Shown here: piece after piece, positions 45,771-58,156 of the stretch
Position numbering within the stretch: position 1 is the stretch's first letter
How the letters are laid out: each line of letters opens with the position of its first letter
Assembly: GCA_015501595.1 (NCBI GenBank)
Contig: JADNRX010000305.1
Span: forward strand, 1-64,000
DNA from: Hymenopellis radicata
Taxonomy: Eukaryota; Basidiomycota; Agaricomycetes; Agaricales; Physalacriaceae
DNA: 64,000 nt
Reading direction: 5' to 3'
Position numbers and translations under genes: made by a program
Notes under the pieces: generated by a model
Told to the model about the DNA's origin: nothing
The model's input: only the letters and a program-made list of their open reading frames with translations
Database searches by the model: none

Positions 45771-47739
45771 GTATATACGCCACAATACTTGCCTACTAAT
45801 ATAGAGTCCTTTTCTCATATCTCCCCTTTCAGCTGCCGTTCGTGTCCCGCTTCATGATGCACTAAGTGAATGTATACATTGAATTCACTTGCCGACATAA
45901 CGGGGGCTGTCTCTTCTTTGTGGGCGGGGTGTCTTCTTCGGGCATGCTTCGTGTGGCTGTGCTTACTCGTTCGTAGTCTTCTTGTGCTCTCGTGTCATTT
46001 CAAAGGGAAGATTCGTGCTCAATCAACGTGTATTTTCTACTACTCAACATATTCTGTACTATACTTGTCCTAATATGGTAATTTAAAGTACTCGCCACTA
46101 CCATCATAGTGCCCTGCTAAGTCGAGCTGGTCTTCTCGGCCGAGATCCAAACCGGAAGAGGTCCGTTACCCAGGCATGGGCTGGTGAGTGCAGCATCAGA
46201 TCTCTCACAGCTAGAATTTAAAAAAAAGAGTCTCGGGTGCTGATTACGCTGCTCCAAGGAGGGCGGGCAGGATACCAGGCTAAACTCCAACTGTGCCAAG
46301 GTCGGTTCGGATGGAGGCAAAATGACCCCCACCATCCCAAAACCTGGCTGGCACAGTCCCCGTCTTGGGCAGCCGAAGCTGTGGTGTTTGCCCCAGCACA
46401 CACGGACAGCTAAAAGGTTTAGTTAGTGCATTTGGTGCAAGTCACTGTGACGTACCGTGCTGCCGCCAACTCGTAGCACTTAAGCCCGCGAGTCGAGGCA
46501 GATCCGAGCGGCGAGTACCTAGTTGTCAGTGCGGGGAAACGTACCGTCGAGGAGAATGCGAATCAGAGGTCGCGGCACCATGTAGACGTCTATCAACAAG
46601 TTAGATACTGATGACGGTACGCGGCAAGATGCACTTACAAGAACTCCCATCGAAGAAGCAGGAATCAAAGCAGCTGAAGAGAGTCCGACGACGATGATAG
46701 CAGCGAGACGCGAAAAGACTGACGCGACGGAAAACCAACAAGTCAGGTCGTGGTGACGGTAAAGGACAAGAAGCACTTACAGGGCGACGACGTGGGCAAG
46801 CATAGTACCAGCAGGACGACGTCGTAGGCGAGCATAGTAACAGCATAACGGCGAGAAGGAAAGGTGGGTGATGGATCCACGAGAATTCCACTGGACTTTA
46901 TACCTCTGGAGAATAGGGTACGCCGGCCGTCTGGGCCCGAAGCTCAGTAAAGCAAGTGACTCATGCCCAGTTAAGAGCGCGCCGTCGCATCAGAGATGAA
47001 TAATGTGGCGAGTGTGGCAAAAGTTACAGTCTGAATGAATATTCACTCCCGTGGTGCTGTTCGACGCGGCTTGTTGATAGCATTCGATAGACACAGACAG
47101 CACCATACTATAATGTACATGAACTTGTGCAGAGCTAGAAAGAAGTGTGTGCCATTAGCCGCCATTCGTAAATCAAGTTGTACGGCTGCAGGGCGACATT
47201 CGTTACTGATGCAACGAATATTGAAGTATGACACACCTCTCAATGAGAAATTCGTTCTCAAGGCTTGAACTTGGGCATTTAGACGACTACAAGTGGACGT
47301 GAATGTGAATTTAAAGTCAAAGAGAGGAAATTCACCTGCGCAAGATCAGACTACGCCACATAACAAAACGACAAGCTCAATGCGTGCATCAGAAGGAAAC
47401 CAAGCCAACGATCGGGCGCCCAGAAAAGCCATTACAAACGGAAAGATTCTTCCGGCGGGACCTGAATCCAGTCTGTGGATGAAGGTTAGACTAGACTCCC
47501 CATTCATACTTTCCCTCTTACCGTCAATTTCGCTGACACCGTCGCCCCCAGAAACAACGAAATTTCGTGGTACACTCGCCTCCATGCTTACCTCGCTCAT
47601 CTGCTAAAGATACATCGTCTTAGCGCGTTCCCGGAACTGGAGTCGCGTCAGCATCACTTGTGACAAGACGGGTAAGTTCACCTCAACGTTGTCATCATTT
47701 CGGAGCTAAACAGCTGGTGTCGTGGCGACTCCTGGAGTC

Positions 47740-50420
47740 GCGTTAATCGGTGTACTCGCCCAGTTCGTCGAGATCCGTAGTCAGAATTTGGAGAAGACCA
47801 GAGGGGTCGGTACAAGGTGCGTCAAGTCGTCCAGGCGGTATTCTCCAGAGTCTGACAGTCCTAAAGGTCGTACTCATTCAATTCCTCGAGATTCGGGGTC
47901 AGAATTTGGGCGCTGCGGTGCATACGATGAAAGGTGCATGTTGAACGCTGGCACAACTTTCACGCTGACTTGTTCCTACCAGTCGCAGAAGTCATCGTCC
48001 ACGCTGGCAGATATCGGCCAGAACAGCCCAGAGCGGCGAGCAAGAGTCGCTCAAGTCGTCGAGAACCGGATTAGATTTCCAAGGGAGGAACGGGAAGCGA
48101 GGGCGGTGCAAGGTGCGTAATCGAATTCGGCCCCATTCGAAAGAACTGATACACGAGGACCCACAGACCCCATCAAACGGTCAAAAGAGGCGAATATCCG
48201 ACGACGAAAGGGTCGAATTCGAGAGATGCCGCGTCACGCACATGAAGGCAGGAGCAAGAACATGTCGATCGTGTTCAGCCAAATGCGGAAGTTCACGCTT
48301 GACTTCTCACCATCACCATCTGGATCCTCAAATCTGTTTCTTTGCTTCATCAACGCGTCGGCGCCTTCGGCGCCTCTGGGAACGACAATCTCCTCAATAA
48401 TTAGCTTTGGATTCCGAAGAACGAAGCAGTGGGATTAGTTCAGCGTTGATGGCCTCGCCGGCCAGGCTTGGATCTTGGGTGAAAGTGCATTTTCTCTCCC
48501 TTTTTTTCGCGTTAGTTTTGGCTCATTTGGTGCTAGATTTGTTTTGAATATGCATGCGACTTTGTGAGTTTTCCTTTATTCAGCGGTGTTAAACTTGACG
48601 CTGATTCGCACGTATTCAGATGGACCGCGGTGGCTTCGCCACCGCCTCAACTAGGCGTTTACATCTCCGGAGAGCGACGTCGTTTCCATGGAAACCGGGG
48701 CTTTGAGATAGAGCAGGCGTGCATGTCCTCGCCGGACCGGCTTTTGGTCCAGGCGAAAAGGTGCGTGTTTTGAGCTCATTTTGATCGTTCATTTCTAACT
48801 ACATTTCATTAGATCTAGATCTGGCGTCATCACATAACGTACGTTTAGCTATGTTTTCCGCAGTATTCTCCATCTCACCAGGTTCTATTAGTCGAGGCGG
48901 CTTCGCCGCCTCCTCGCACGTTCAAACAACTCGAGGAACAACGCCACGACTTAGGAACCCGCAATTTCGCAAATCTTATGGCGTGTGGTGGCCTCGCCGG
49001 CCCGGCTTTTTTTTCTGAAAAAAAGGTCCTAATATTTCCTTTCAATTTCACGCTGATTTCTGACTTGTTCCATCAGTTCAACCGCCGAATTACAGTCAAA
49101 TGGAGCGCGGATTCCTTCTCTACGGACACTTCTTTACCCGTGATGGCGATCTGGATCTCGCTGGGCTCGGGTTCACGGACGGATTGGGACGGTCGGGCGG
49201 CGAACCTTTCAAGGTACGTTCCTTCCTTACCTTGTTCTTCTTCAATGTCGGGACTAATGCATTACTCCAGCATCACGGTATTGCATTCATCGCAGTCGCT
49301 TCCACCGCTGCGCTCGCGCGGCAAACTCCTTACTGCTGGGATAACGACACTTTCTGATTTAGGACGCCACACTTTGACTTTGGTCTCGGTTCACGTGGAC
49401 ACCGCTACCTAGACGCCGTCGTCGGCTTTAACATGAAGTCGCTTCTCTCTTCAATGACCGTTATATTCACGTCCCAGTAGCCGCGAGGTATGCCTCTGAC
49501 CCTCTCAACCCGTTCTAATTACAACACGGACCTACCATCATGAGCCCAGCCTTTCTATAATTATAGCCGCTGATGTCGATTTGGATCTGACGGAGCTCGG
49601 CTTTGTGTCCGCTTTGGGACATGTCGAATATGAATTGGACTTGGGTACGTTATCTTGTTCTGTCGCGTTTACTGAACTGACGCCTTGTTGCAGTGCCTGA
49701 ATCCTCGTTTTGCTGCAGTGGGCAGCGGCGCTTCCACTGCTGCGCTTGCGCCGCGAAATTTCTCACTGCTTGGGACGACAATTGTTCTTCGACAACAACG
49801 CCACACTTCGATTCCAATCTCACCCCTTACCAGGACGCTGGTCCTACGGATAGTGGTCGTCATATGCTGTATTTTTACCCCATCATTAGCGCCCTTCCAC
49901 CCCATCACTGGCTACGCCGCTCGCATCAGAGCGTCCATTCACCCAGAAGTCTTGCAATTTCAACGCGGGCCTACGCACATGCGCCCAGACCTCGGCTAAT
50001 TGGCTCCTCTAATGACGATACGGATCTGACAGCCTTCGGGCTTATGGCCTCATTTGGATACATTCAAGATGAATTGGACTTGGTACGTGATCTTAGTCTA
50101 GCGCGCTTTCTGGACTAACGACTCACTTCAGTACCTGGATCTCGCTTGAATCGCAGTGAGCAGAGGCGTTTCCGCCGCTGCGCTCGCGCTGCGAGCTACT
50201 CACTGCTGGGATCACCACGGTTCTTGACATTCTCCGCCACACTTGACTTCAACCTTCGGACGATATGGACGTCGAACTTCTGCTCGTCCACGACGAGTCG
50301 TCACTACCAGGTGACACGTCTCTCCTTCGCTTAGACCGCGGCGATGTTGACGACGGTCATTTCGGGTTCGTGCCTCATTTATTCTGATCATTTTCGCGGA
50401 GCTAACTCAGTTATAGTTCG
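47740..50420 (+). pseudogene. Exon-module array of copy C
   Basis: QFVEIRSQN and FLEIRGQN modules (47758-47935) come with GTGCGTCAAG and GTGCATGTTG introns, then a cysteine-containing piece, ERCRVTHMKAG with RTCRSCSAKCG (about 48215-48297). Three hairpin modules follow; module 3 is an open exon, EAASPPPRTFKQLEEQRHDL with MACGGLAGPAFFSEKK (48892-49026). Then come DGDLDLAGLGFTDGLGRSGG (49141-49200) spliced to IAVASTAALARQTPYCWDND, a second pair at 49560-49760, and a third ending with DDMDVELLLVHDESSLPG (about 50257-50310). A TGA interrupts the last exon just before this piece, where copy B has a Ser codon. Confidence 0.5.
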
Positions 50421-50824
50421 TATCCACGGCGCGTTGATTACGCTGTAAATCGCCCTGTTTGATGTGGGTTTCGACTCTGGGTATAATTCTCCCGCGAGGC
50501 GAACTTGGGACCGCCTAGCGCGGACTGCGCTGCATTAGCCCCGGTAGACTATGTTTCCTTCGTGTAGAAGTATATGTACATGTCGTAGCTACGTCCAAAT
50601 GATACTTGCATTGTTTTATTACTCTTCTGCGCGAATGTCAACGAAATGAACCAGAATACTTGCCGTAGACTAGAATTGAGTTACTTGCCAGACTCGACAA
50701 ATGCGTATATCGCAATTTCCACTTTGTCAGAGCTCTCTACAGCCGTAAGGATACATGGGAGAGTATAGTACAGTATACTAGTGAAACTTGGTGAGCACCA
50801 GAAGTCGAAGAATAACACATACTT

Positions 50825-52168
50825 GAAGAAACCCCACCTGTTGGAGGTTACGGAGAAGTGAGTATCACCGAAACATCCAATTCCAACTTCTCGAAAACTT
50901 CATCCAGGGTGAGCCCAGAAACCAGTGCAATCGATACAGTGTACCTTGAACGTGATGTCCGTCGGGTCGCCAGGTTGATTTCACGTATTCGCTGTGGGGA
51001 ATTTGCTCCGCTTTCTGGGCGAGTAACCGAAGTCCTCCCAAAGTTCCAGGCATCCTATCGGCTCGGAATATGCGGCAAAACATCGTGTTTGAATGGCGCC
51101 ATACGGGTATGGTAACCCTAGGTGATCGGTGGATCTTGAACTCGAACCACCACATGTCCGAGTTCAAGACGCTTACACCAACTCGTCTTCGTGCTTTCCC
51201 GCTCTCTCCGACGTCTGGACGACCTGAATTTACCTGGAGATTACTCTTAGGCTTACGTAAGTCAATATCCGATAGTCGCTGAAGTGGAGAACGCGTCCTG
51301 AAGACGACTTTTCGCGTCAAGACGCTCAGCGAGGCATCTGGACCCTGCGCATCGATAGCACGAGGATCTCCTGGCCCCTATGACGCGTCTGGGGTATTGT
51401 TAATCTTATCTGGTCCACCTCGGATGTGGGGAAATGACGCCAGCGGTCGTCTTCCTCCTCCGTCCCTCCGACACTTTTGGTGAAAAGTCGTTTCCCGTTT
51501 GTTTCTATTCAATCTGACGACTCGACTAGGTGTATATACTTTGAATATACTATCTGCGGTGTTTATTTGGTCTCTAAACGAATTCAATTCCGCGTCAACG
51601 TCGCATTTGCGAAATGTGAGAAACAGTTCGTACCTTTTCCGCGTTCCAACGGGCTCAGTTTGATGCTGACTGATATGACAGTGCAGTTGAACGTAAACGG
51701 AGACTTTCTCCGTTCCCATAAACGGTCTAATTACCAAGGCGGAGCGTTGTGCTTGCCCGGTTGAAAAGACCAAGCTGAAGTTTTCAGTATCCCGAGTCCA
51801 GACGCCGCACCATTACTCCATCAGACCATCAGGGTGTACCCTGCATCTAATTCCAGCGATTTTGCTTGTGGAAGATTCTTTGGAGGACGGGAAAGCCTCT
51901 ACAGCGCATTCTGGAGGAGGAGGTAAGTTCCGTTCGGTTTGAGTTCACTACTTGCCTTGAGGTCTGACACATCTCAAGATTCGAGTGTACTAATTCTAGC
52001 AATGACATGTGTTTCGCTGTCTTGTGTGCAGGGCGACGAATCGAGAAGAAGCGACATAATGTGGCGGCGCAGTATGCGCCCGAATATTGGAAAGATTTCG
52101 TTAGGTCCGACGGTCGCGCATCACTACGGTTGGTTACCCGGATGTATTTACGTCTCTGATGGATCTTA
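50825..52168 (+). pseudogene. Gene-like tract X of copy C
   Basis: Counterpart of 38815-40125. Blocks: EVSITETSNSNF and LERDVRRVARLI, then EVLPKFQASYRLGICGKTSC in one open stretch (50858-51115); PLSPTSGRPEFTWRLL; VSKRIQFRVN with FVPFPRSNGL and LTDMT (51477-51680); CACPVEKTK; GGRESLYSAFWRRR; and, after a GTAAGT...GCAG intron, EKKRHNVAAQYAPEYWKDFV with RSDGRAS (to about 52125). The first exon is longer and more intact than in B, but the middle needs frame changes. Function unknown. Confidence 0.45.
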
Positions 52169-52399
52169 GAGGGCTTGGAATAGGAATAAAAGGCGATGGG
52201 ATTCTGGTAGAACCCATCATTCCCTGTCTCCATTCTTCCTCCTTTACTATTCCTACTCGGCTCTCCATGGCCATACTTTACCTCAGACTTATACTTTCTT
52301 TCTCCCTCAAGTCCTCTCCGTGTCGTCGCCGCCGTTCTCGCTAACGCGTTCCCGACGCGTTTAAAACGTGACGGGGTTGCTCATGTGACAGTATGTCTC

Positions 52400-54000
52400 C
52401 TCCTTCCCACCATCATTGTTGATTTTCTCGCTTACTGCTGCCCTCCCTCAGCGCCTTGTTCCTTGGCCTTCACTGCTCTGGTACGTCCCATTTGTTGTTC
52501 TCGTTGACGACTAGCTCGCTGACAACTTTTTTCAGATTTCTTGTCTGCGCTGTCCAGCGCGGCCCGGACGACATTAAGGCGGCTCTCGTCTTTGGACATT
52601 GCCTTGGGCTATGACCCGCTTGGTGCGTCGTCACTCTAGCTGGTTACAACCCTCGTTACTCACCACCCTTTTGTCAGACGTTGAGTAGGCCGCCTGGAAC
52701 TCGCTATGTGCTTACACGGTTCGTGCATACATTCCACATTCTCATTCCCTATTTATGTTCTCCGTTACAGATGTGCGCCGTCCGCGCCACGGCCTCGACT
52801 TGTGCGGGCGACTTTGCACGCCAATCCCGCTCTCGAACTGCTTAAGCTGGGACTTCGACCTTACCTGGTAAGCACACTTTGGCAATTTGTTGTTCAGGCT
52901 CTTACTAACGATTCAAACAGACCTCGGATTATAGCGGCGTCTCCACGTCGCTCGGGACGTTGTCTTCGCGACGCGTCCTTTTCCCCTTTGGCTTCGCGCC
53001 GGTGGGAGCGACGTTTCTCTGGACACGGCGGGTAGCAAATCACCGCGCCTTCTTTCGCACCACCCTCGTCATGCGTCTTCAACTACGCCGCCGCCATCCC
53101 AGAAAGAATATGTTTTGGAACACGTCTTGGGACACGTCTCATCCCAGAGCACTGCGTCGACGATAGCAGGTGTGGTGTGGGTCGGGTTCGTGTCCGGGCT
53201 GGCGGGTTTCAGTCGTAAACCCTTATCAGTGAATTCTTGTCCTGTTGGCAGGCGGTCTTGCATGGTGAGTTCTATGCCATTCAGGCTAATGCTGAACTCA
53301 TTCGTTGACAGGATCTTCAATTCCAATAGTGTCCGTGTCAGACGACTACAGACAAGGTAGGCCGACTTTGCTGTGATGGTGCTCTTCGCTAACCTCATAT
53401 GACATAGGTCAGAAACTCTGGCGGGCGTCTCTTCCAGTCCCTGGTAAGTTTCCCAAAGTCGACGTCAATGTCCTTGTACTAATGAGATTTCAAGACACCT
53501 TGGGATCCGTCGATGAGTCGACCGACAATACCCGCCTCATCTCCAATGGACTCGCGGATCGCCCGACGTCGGTCCGCCACGATGTATGGCACGACGTCGG
53601 AATTCTCGTCAAAGACGACATCCCTTCGCTTCGACGGGGGGTGACTTGAAGCCCGTCGGTAGACATTGCTGAGAGGCTCTTTGTGAAAAGGTGAGATTAC
53701 AATTTGACCAATTCTTATTTAAACTAATGTTGTGCTTTAGATGTGACTCATGTGAGCGGAGGGGGGTAGGAAGGCTGAAGTCGGAGGAATGTGGCCGTGC
53801 CATAGAGGATACGCCATCGTTTGGGTTCTACGACGTGTGCCGGGCTCACCTGGCGCGCGTCGGGCGGTATCTTCGGTAAGTATTTCACCGCCTTGTTGAG
53901 GTTAACGATATACTAACGTCGTCCCTTGCCTTACTAGATTTAAGCCCCAAAGCTGCACAAGGTGTCTGCATTAGCTATCGATCCCTGCCCGCTACCTACG
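52400..54000 (+). other. Tract Z of copy C, exon-like fragments
   Basis: Parallels 40300-41911 with strong divergence. An open terminal exon reads VDESTDNTRLISNGLADRP and VRHDVWHDVGILVKDD (53509-53650, stop TGA). Other pieces around 52900-53060 are shared with B at DNA level. No family recognised. Confidence 0.3.
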
Positions 54001-54559
54001 TGGAGTGTAGACTAAAGTGCATTCGTCGAATAGTCTACGTACCAGTATTAGCCTTAGTGTACAATGTAACACTAACGTTTCGCTGAGGTCTTACATAGTG
54101 AGTCATCTCTTCTTTTCTGATACTTGCTTCATACTGACAAGCATGCGTAGTATACTTTTCCTTCGACAGAGCGTGCCCACTAAGCCACCCAAGACCGCGA
54201 AGAACCCCTCAAGCACCCCACACACATCCGCGCCCACCAGACGATACCCTCCTCAAGCACTCGCACCCTCGATGAGCGAACGGACAGCGTGAGCGTGAGG
54301 AACCCACACGACACCTGCCCCTCCTCAAGCATCTCCGGGCTCCCAGTGTGTCGGTGCGGAGTCCTGACTCTCCTCGACCGGGATCTCGGGCCGATAAGAC
54401 CGTGCGCCAATCAGCCGCACCTGCTACCGTCACGATCCACTTTCAAGCTTGTCCCAAGCACTATGAATCGTCATCTCGACAGGAGGATGTGTTTCTAGGT
54501 AAGTTGTTCGGTTCGTCTCCAGCTTTCATGCTTATTTTAACCACCTTTTTCAGTCTGAT

Positions 54560-55000
54560 CTAGCCGGATCTAGTGTCGTCGCCACCACCGCTCACCGAGT
54601 GCCGGATCGACTTGACCTCTCACCCGCAGGATTATCTCTATCCTGTGCGACGAATTCACATCCGCCGGGTAAGTCATTTTACTTTCAGCACTGAAATCAT
54701 TTTCAACTCCACTTTCCAGGGAATCGAAGCCTGGCCGGCGAGGCCATACTGGCTGCTATCATTCACACCGGGTCTCATCAAGACTGCTTGGTTGATGGCG
54801 CGGTGATGTTCGCCGCTCGCGCCGGGTTGGATTGTCATTGTAAGTTGTTCGGTCGTGTGCGCCGTTCTGACTTGAATCTGACCCACCTTTCAGCCAATTT
54901 TCGCGAAAAATTTGCCTGGCCGGCGAGGCCCGCCCATGCTGCTATTTCTTCGACGCACTGTTCCCGTTCCGTCGCGGCTCAGTCTTCGGCTCTCCATCCA
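54560..55000 (-). repeat. Inverted partial module fragment (copy D)
   Basis: The signature palindrome GCCTGGCCGGCGAGGCC occurs at 54728-54744 and 54917-54933, reverse-complementary to GGCCTCGCCGGCCAGGC in copies A-C. Read on the minus strand, both lie in exon ends of the same type: AWAGLAGQANFSRK (about 54940-54900) and SSQYGLAGQASIPWK before a GTGGAG donor (about 54760-54714). A fourth, partial copy is therefore present in opposite orientation. Confidence 0.6.
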
Positions 55001-55640
55001 CAGCTTGCAGATCTTCTATTCGTAAGTTCATTTTAGCTTGACGTCTCGACGTGTTTACAACTCATTTTGTAGTCGCATTTCTGCGAATCAGGCGCCTTCA
55101 CGTTGATCACCTGTCGCTTGTCTTGTTAGACGTATTCTAGAAGCGACGAATCAACAGCCGCCGAATGATTAGTGAGTTTCACTTATTCCTCGAGATTCAA
55201 TTCACATTTTGACCATACATTTCAGCTTATCGGTCTGTACTGCTAGTGGAACCTAACATGTTCCGATACGATGGATCATTTCACCGGTGAGTTGTTTCTT
55301 GTCCAATTCGAACCCAGTCTTGAGGTTGATTTTCGCGGATCCAAGTTGGCGAGGTCCACGCTCGAACTTGCATCATCTCGTCGACTAGCTCCTTGTTTGG
55401 GCGTCATACCGGTATGTTGTGTATGCTGTTATCGATTCGCTTCGGTTGGAAGTTCAAGTTCGCTCCGAATATAACACAATCCTTCGAGTTCTGGTGATCC
55501 GAGTCGAAGGTCAGACTTGCGAGGACTTATGCTGAAGCCTTTCTTAGCGGTATTCCGATATTAGTCGCGAGTTCAACGTTCAACTCCTGCGGCGGCAATA
55601 GTTTACTAAGCTAGGTTAGAGGCTGTAGAAATACATAGAA
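55001..55640. other. Spacer between copy D and Aha1-like gene
   Basis: No gene recognised. Short open stretches such as 55271-55474 may be further decayed modules but show none of the signature motifs. Confidence 0.3.
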
Positions 55641-56049
55641 TGCGAATTGGAGTCGATTTGAGCAAGCGCGACTTGATTGATGAAGACCTGCCTAATGGGA
55701 GGCACTACTCGAGTCCACTCCACGAACCCTGCATCAACGCGGTCTGAGTCTCTTTCACCGCGAACCCCAAGAGGATGCCGTCTCCACGCCAGAACACCCC
55801 GACACCCAGGAAGAGGCGACCACGAAGAGGACACGACCGCCTTCCAAGTAAACGATGGACGCACCACCACCACCCAAGAGACTTATCCCAGCACTTCCTC
55901 AACACCCGACCCCACCCAGAGACAGACGATGGACACGACCACCTCCCGCGTAGCCATATCCTCCTGCTACTCGCCGCAGAAATGGACACCAGAACACTGA
56001 TAGGCGGAGAGGTCGCCGTCCATGGCTGGTCTAAAGGAGGAGAAGCGAG

Positions 56050-57349
56050 ATGGAGAGGAGAGCACGGGTTGGAGAGACCGAGGGAGAGGCGGTCTGGATT
56101 GCCAACGTTTTCGACGTTGACGGCGACATCGAGCTCGGCCAGCGCAAGTCCAAGTACGTCGACACCCGATTGGTGACCACGTCCTTACAATTCTTTCCTA
56201 GATTGATCACGATTTTCGACTGTCGATTCGCGATTAACTGGGAGGGCACCGCCAGCGACGGATCCGAAGTCAAAGGGCGCATCGACATCCCCGAGGTCTC
56301 GCACGAAAACACCGTCGATGAGCAGGAGCCCTACGGAGTACGCCAATCATTCATCACCCCCGACAGCGCACTGCTAACCAGAAATCTACAGTACATGTGG
56401 GGTATGACGACCTTGGCGACACCCGAGGCAACGGCGGTCTACAACCTGGCCAAGTCGCGTCTTCCCGCTCTAATGGACGCCGTATTCCGCAAATTTCCTG
56501 CTACGATGCTCGAAGTGCACGGGAGGGATCTGACGGTGAGCACCGACCCAAGTCGTTCGGGGACACCCGCGCCGTCTGCAGCGCCATCGCCAGCTGCTAC
56601 CGCCGCCGCTCCTCCAAAGCCCGTCAAGAAGCCCGACGTCAAGGCTGTTAATACCACAACGGTCACCGTGGAAGGAAACTTTGCTGCCAGCGCGGACGAC
56701 TTGTTTGGCTTGCTCACGGACGAGAAGCGCATTCCCATGTGGACGAGGGCGCCTGCCCAGGTAAGTAGCTCGCTTCTCTGATTTCACAGCGTGCTAAGAT
56801 GAAGCCCTAGAGCGCCGCCAAAGCGGATACGGACTATTCCCTGTTCGGCGGTGGAGTCAAGGGCACGTACATTGCGTTGACGCGACCCACTGAGATCATA
56901 CAGTCGTGGGCGTTGTCCAGTCCGACTTGGCCATCTGGTAAATTTTTCTAATATTGCACTATGAATATCTTCTGACAAGTCGTAGACCACACTGCACAGT
57001 TGACGACGACTTTGGTGCAGGGCTCTGACTCGACCAAGGTTACATTCACGTTGGCTGGTGTTCCTCTCGGCATACAAGACGAAATACAGAGAAACCTTGA
57101 AGGATATTAGTAAGCCGGCTTTCTTCTTACTTCCTACTCGATGCTAATATCCGCTCAGCATTCACGGCTTTCAAATCGATTGGGTATGTCCAACTTGTTT
57201 ACTCGCAACCTTCACCTCCTCCCAAGAAGAAGAAGCGCGCGCCTTCGCCTCTCCCCAAAAAGAATACCTCTTCCTACCTTCCTGTTATCGCTATTTCTGC
57301 CTTGATATTCGCCGCTGCATTTTCTATACCTTTCTTATCGCGCTCGTAA
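56050..57349 (+). CDS. Aha1-type Hsp90 co-chaperone, N-terminus abnormal
   Basis: Aha1 stimulates Hsp90 ATPase. Recognised: WIANVFDVDGDIELGQRKSK; an intron at 56154-56201 joining to LITIFDCRFAINWEG; GSEVKGRIDIPEVSHE; an intron at 56338-56391; YMWGMTTLATPEATAV; SRLPALMDAVFRKFPA; and HGRDLTVSTDPSRSGTPAP, a linker. The C-terminal AHSA1/SRPBCC domain follows: ADDLFGLLTDEKRIPMWTRA, SLFGGGVKGTYIALTRP, QSWALSSPTWPS, STKVTFTLAGVPLG, NLEGYY (introns 56761-56810, 56938-56985, 57110-57158). After that FKSIGYVQLVYSQPSP, a Lys-rich stretch and a hydrophobic tail (SYLPVIAISALIFAAAFSIP) are one base out of frame with the preceding exon. The conserved NxNNWHW N-terminal motif is not found in the 400 bp upstream, so the start is uncertain. 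Confidence 0.85.
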
Positions 57350-58156
57350 TATCGTATTCCTAATGATATCTGTTTTTGTTTACAGGTTGGCCACTATGCT
57401 TTAAATGTTGTCGTTGGCAAGAAGACCAAGATCTATAGAAGAAGATTATACATGTTGTACTGATGATGGGTTGAGAAATGCAATTTGGTTTACAGGAAAG
57501 CACGTTGGACAGCATAAGTAGTAAGGATACATTAGTAGTGCTCAGGACCATCCGCCGTTAACCGCAGACGACGTTGTTCTTGGGTACGTTTTGATTGGCT
57601 TTGTGGTAGTACATCTCTCTGACTCACTGCTTTTTGTTTTCTCCGGAGATCGAGAGTACATAAATGCATGGCTGCAGGCGGCGATGTGTGTTCAGACAGG
57701 ATGTACCGCTAAGGAGTTGCCCCCCTTGGATGGATAATCGTACGCGAGGGCACGCACGTACCGGAAACGGATATTGTTGTACGTGTTTTGTGCAGAGTAC
57801 GTCTGTTTGACGCTCCGTTATAGGATTCGCTGAAAGACAGTAAGAAAGGAATACCGGGCGAACTCGACGCGGACGCAACGGCGTGTCGCTCATCGAGCTT
57901 AAACGACCCGGGCTGACGTCGGGCACTCCGTCCTGTGCTCCTCGTACGCGCGCGACCTGCGTGATATGCCTATGGACTTTCAAGACAGTCATACAACCAC
58001 GACGCATTGGCTCGCGCTATATACTCCTACGGATGGAGAGAAATGGACGCTCGCATTTCAAGCTGCGGTCCATATAATTTCTTGCTTCTCTCCAACTCAA
58101 GTCCAATTTCATTTTTCAGACACTACCCTCAATGGGTCGTCCATGCGTTAACATCC
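57350..58156. other. Intergenic, with a short dispersed repeat
   Basis: 57436-57535 matches 59936-60010 (GGGTTGAGAAATGCAATTTGG and flanks). A 127-codon minus-strand frame at 57624-58007 has no protein-like features. No gene is supported. Confidence 0.4.

Larger units (their letters stand above)
42835..54520. repeat. Tandem duplication, unit 2
   Basis: The second unit starts in the intron-1 remnant of the cyclin (GACACTCCTTCCAG at 42829) and repeats exons 2-3, flank, orphan exon 1 and repeat copy C. The cyclin part is near-identical to unit 1; the repeat part is diverged. The right edge is not sharply defined. Confidence 0.75.
45771..54520 (+). repeat. Large repeat unit, copy C
   Basis: About 8.7 kb with the same order of landmarks as copy B and the most complete module set. 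The left 600 bp are nearly identical to B. From about 48450 on it is clearly diverged from A and B, but around 49680-50100 it is close to A. The right end (54180-54500) resembles 42310-42480. Confidence 0.72.

Noticed and set aside
34306..54520. Known giant fungal mobile elements (Starship, KDZ/Zisupton-type, Plavaka, Helitron)
   Set aside because: No tyrosine recombinase, RNase H-like transposase or Rep/helicase motif was seen on either strand, and no long uninterrupted ORF exists. Only a non-autonomous derivative could be argued, without evidence.
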